This document shows, piece after piece, positions 63,201-64,000 of a stretch of DNA of 64,000 nucleotides. The position numbers were made by a program, and so were the translations under genes. Every line of letters begins with the position of its first letter. Position 1 is the stretch's first letter. Under the pieces are notes generated by a model, which saw only the letters and a program-made list of their open reading frames with translations, had not been told where the DNA came from and searched no databases. The stretch comes from Clostridiales bacterium Firm_09 (GTDB lineage: Bacteria; Bacillota; Clostridia; Christensenellales; DTU072): contig LVAO01000003.1 in the NCBI GenBank assembly GCA_001604065.1, positions 1 to 64,000 on the forward strand. The letters are read 5' to 3'.

Positions 63201-64000
63201 TTGCAATGCCGTTGATCATAACGGTTTTTTCTATTACCTTGACATTGCTGATGCCCGAATAGCCGATTACGGCAGCATGATCCCCGTCTGCAAGATAGAC
63301 AATCCCATACAAGTCGACTGTGTCCCCTTCCGTACGGAAAAAGGTATCCGAAAAATATCTGTTCCATCCTGCAACAAAGCCCGCGTTGTCCGGACACCAT
63401 AAATGAACGTTCATTTCGTGGGATTCCGCACCAATGAACGCATTCTTCCCGATGAAAACCACCGAAGAAGGTATGACGATGTTTTGCTTCAGAACTGTAA
63501 AGGAATCGAATGCGCCGCTCGCTATGCCTTTGACTTCAAGTTGAAGCACGCCGACAGGAAGCCGCTCCGGAATGGTGAGGAAGACTTCTTCTGCGGCATC
63601 GCAAGTATATTTTACTATCAGAACGCCATCTTTATATAAGGTATAAGTATAACCTTCATAAGTGTACTCCTGAGACCGGGTGTGCGCTTCAAAAATTCCC
63701 GAAGCCCAGGCGTATTCCGAAAGATTGGCGTCGCCGAGGTAATATACCACAGTATCGGCGCCTGTTTTCATGAACGCGGCATCGGAAATGTTGCCGGCGG
63801 GAATAGTCCCTTCCACCATAACGGTTTTTAATCCCGAATTCAGCAATGCGTATCCTGCAATTCCCGTGATGGTGATGCCCGAAATCACACCGTATATTTC
63901 TGCATAAGAATCCGTGCCGTTATAACCCATGTAAATTCCCTGTCCGCCATTGACATAGATTTCAAAATCACCGTAGGTTCGGATATGCGAGGCTTCATAG
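60262..64000 (-). CDS. Giant BspA-like LRR protein (5' end beyond the window)
   Basis: The frame is open to the window edge, so the in-frame ATG at 63930 need not be the real start; at least 1245 residues are visible. Many LRR_5 (TpLRR) repeats are spread through it, with cores such as VTKIASYAFENI and ITRIGEKAFTSTLWY. Between the blocks lie recurring 'yLAdG..a.viGYsG' type modules with YTV/YPV..IG.YAF. No sorting signal or anchor was seen at the C-terminus. It is presumably an adhesin or surface-binding protein. Confidence 0.85.
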   Translation of the reverse strand, partial: YEASHIRTYGDFEIYVNGGQGIYMGYNGTDSYAEIYGVISGITITGIAGYALLNSGLKTVMVEGTIPAGNISDAAFMKTGADTVVYYLGDANLSEYAWASGIFEAHTRSQEYTYEGYTYTLYKDGVLIVKYTCDAAEEVFLTIPERLPVGVLQLEVKGIASGAFDSFTVLKQNIVIPSSVVFIGKNAFIGAESHEMNVHLWCPDNAGFVAGWNRYFSDTFFRTEGDTVDLYGIVYLADGDHAAVIGYSGISNVKVIEKTVMINGIARSVTKIASYAFENIDDYAHIYIPNSITTVRNRIIYQSDHATFSLALATVPSSWSLNGNIILSSAKINYNNLILLRENGVLNFIRYEGKDASVHIPAQIVSGGITYDVRGIASYAFSGSDNIYRLYLPASVNTAAENAFYNCGKILLYTEDNQAQASAWLHNPADFKGVYYDSGSLTAHDGFLYQLDGNEACLVECLSSDSEVEIPYNFSIGPNDYTVRTIGIYAFAFRTDITKIIINDSIVSAGPDAFLGTSNAVLDLMMNTMPDWGEGWQGDVISVNINASRVCSIGGFTYLLSTTEAMVTGYEDIYAVSLTIPSVITYYSNNYTVTKIAEYAFCNFMNLGSVRLEEGSRISEIGAYAFYNCINMYEFGFTDQITRIGEKAFTSTLWYQNKIADGMVYGGSPDTLRLYTGMEEAVVLTNSSGVNAILGGAFGSNSSVRYLVFLNGAMPQAHPHAFDTIEKILVPANLVDSYKAEWDFAKDRIEAVTESNGMLFYQNVLLAIVDAQASSLEIPAFAGNYAINTIAAYADKTGLTAARELRIPATITHIGDNSFPTSVIYYSVAARSAGYGSITALAQYYNAGSIFEENGSRFILAGGKATLVKYTGSHAEYTVPLSVSCGGMSYPVTAIGAYSFTGESTLGLRSVFVPSAVSIHAMAFHNARSVPSFIIYSALPQGNYAWAQNWEMPVYFGVSEVYSQASLRYILCDGEIIITQYFGGAEQTSIVIPQTIIIGTSGYPVTAIGNYAFAGKASLASIAIPSSIRYIGKNAFYGTYWLEHAERFIIDNHRLLLYNGTGEIVTLDESLGIREIVGGAFLSSNASRVIITGETPVIALCEGAFEGVDMITVPDIALDIYTQYLWSDYSEIIVGSEYVWGDFGFSFGTDNKVTVTHYYGGSGIVAVPGSVTIGNVTYQVTALAAGLFAGRTDIIQIYLPASIAEIGAATFEGCINARLYLASGPRAWYAGWDQDLIAVIYNYIG

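Overview
The window reads as chromosome of a strictly anaerobic, Gram-positive-type bacterium of the Clostridia (Bacillota). The reasons are near-universal AGGAGG-type ribosome sites, sigma-A promoters, a T-box leader, a spoVT-spoVB-mazG gene order like that of Bacillus, a class III (oxygen-sensitive) ribonucleotide reductase with its radical-SAM activase, a sodium-pumping oxaloacetate decarboxylase, LuxS, and BspA-type leucine-rich-repeat lipoproteins. The species cannot be named from sequence alone. I saw no rRNA, tRNA, IS element, prophage or CRISPR array.

Layout. 1-5 kb: ornithine aminotransferase, QueH, an unknown membrane protein, an MFS transporter, and two small proteins of unknown role. 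5.1-14.4 kb: the most interesting block, an eight-gene leftward operon (RpiB-family isomerase, iron alcohol dehydrogenase, ROK regulator, fucose-isomerase-like protein, DUF4867 protein, EamA transporter, YihQ-like GH31 glycosidase, GPH-type symporter). It starts at a clear promoter whose start site lies next to a perfect palindrome, the likely ROK operator. 14.4-18.5 kb: BspA-like lipoprotein, MFS transporter, biotin ligase, MntP. 18.6-22.2 kb: an ArsR-controlled redox/efflux set (ArsR, ArsP-type permease, Cys-rich ferredoxin, two thioredoxin-fold proteins, CcdA). 22.2-25.1 kb: a T-box leader in front of a TIM-barrel/acyl-CoA-ligase fusion. 25.1-29.3 kb: NrdG, thioredoxin reductase, and NrdD with its own C-terminal glutaredoxin-like domain, behind a probable NrdR box. 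29.8-33.3 kb: oadA-oadG-biotin carrier-oadB. 33.3-38.9 kb: a circularly permuted PstS-like lipoprotein, a small YjzC-like gene, Rho with an Asn-rich insert, a metal-dependent hydrolase, DUF1934 and PRPP synthetase. 39-44 kb: a heterodimeric ABC exporter with a very large extra domain. 44.2-47.9 kb: pgk-tpiA-gpmI. 48-55.1 kb: dusB-mazG-spoVB-spoVT, then a PlsC-like acyltransferase, an M29 aminopeptidase and luxS. 55.2-64 kb: a condensation-like acyltransferase, Na/Pi symporter, a large lipoprotein, and the 3' part of a giant LRR protein that runs off the window.

How it fits together. The central metabolism is fermentative: lower glycolysis, sodium-coupled decarboxylation of oxaloacetate (with BirA available to biotinylate the carrier), and anaerobic dNTP synthesis fed by a thioredoxin-reductase/NrdD-glutaredoxin relay. 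The 5.1-14.4 kb operon looks like complete uptake and breakdown of one unusual glycoside. Its gene families resemble sulfoglycolysis sets, but key residues differ, so the substrate may be new. Several genes have a -10 box only 5-7 nt before the ATG and no Shine-Dalgarno, which points to leaderless mRNAs.
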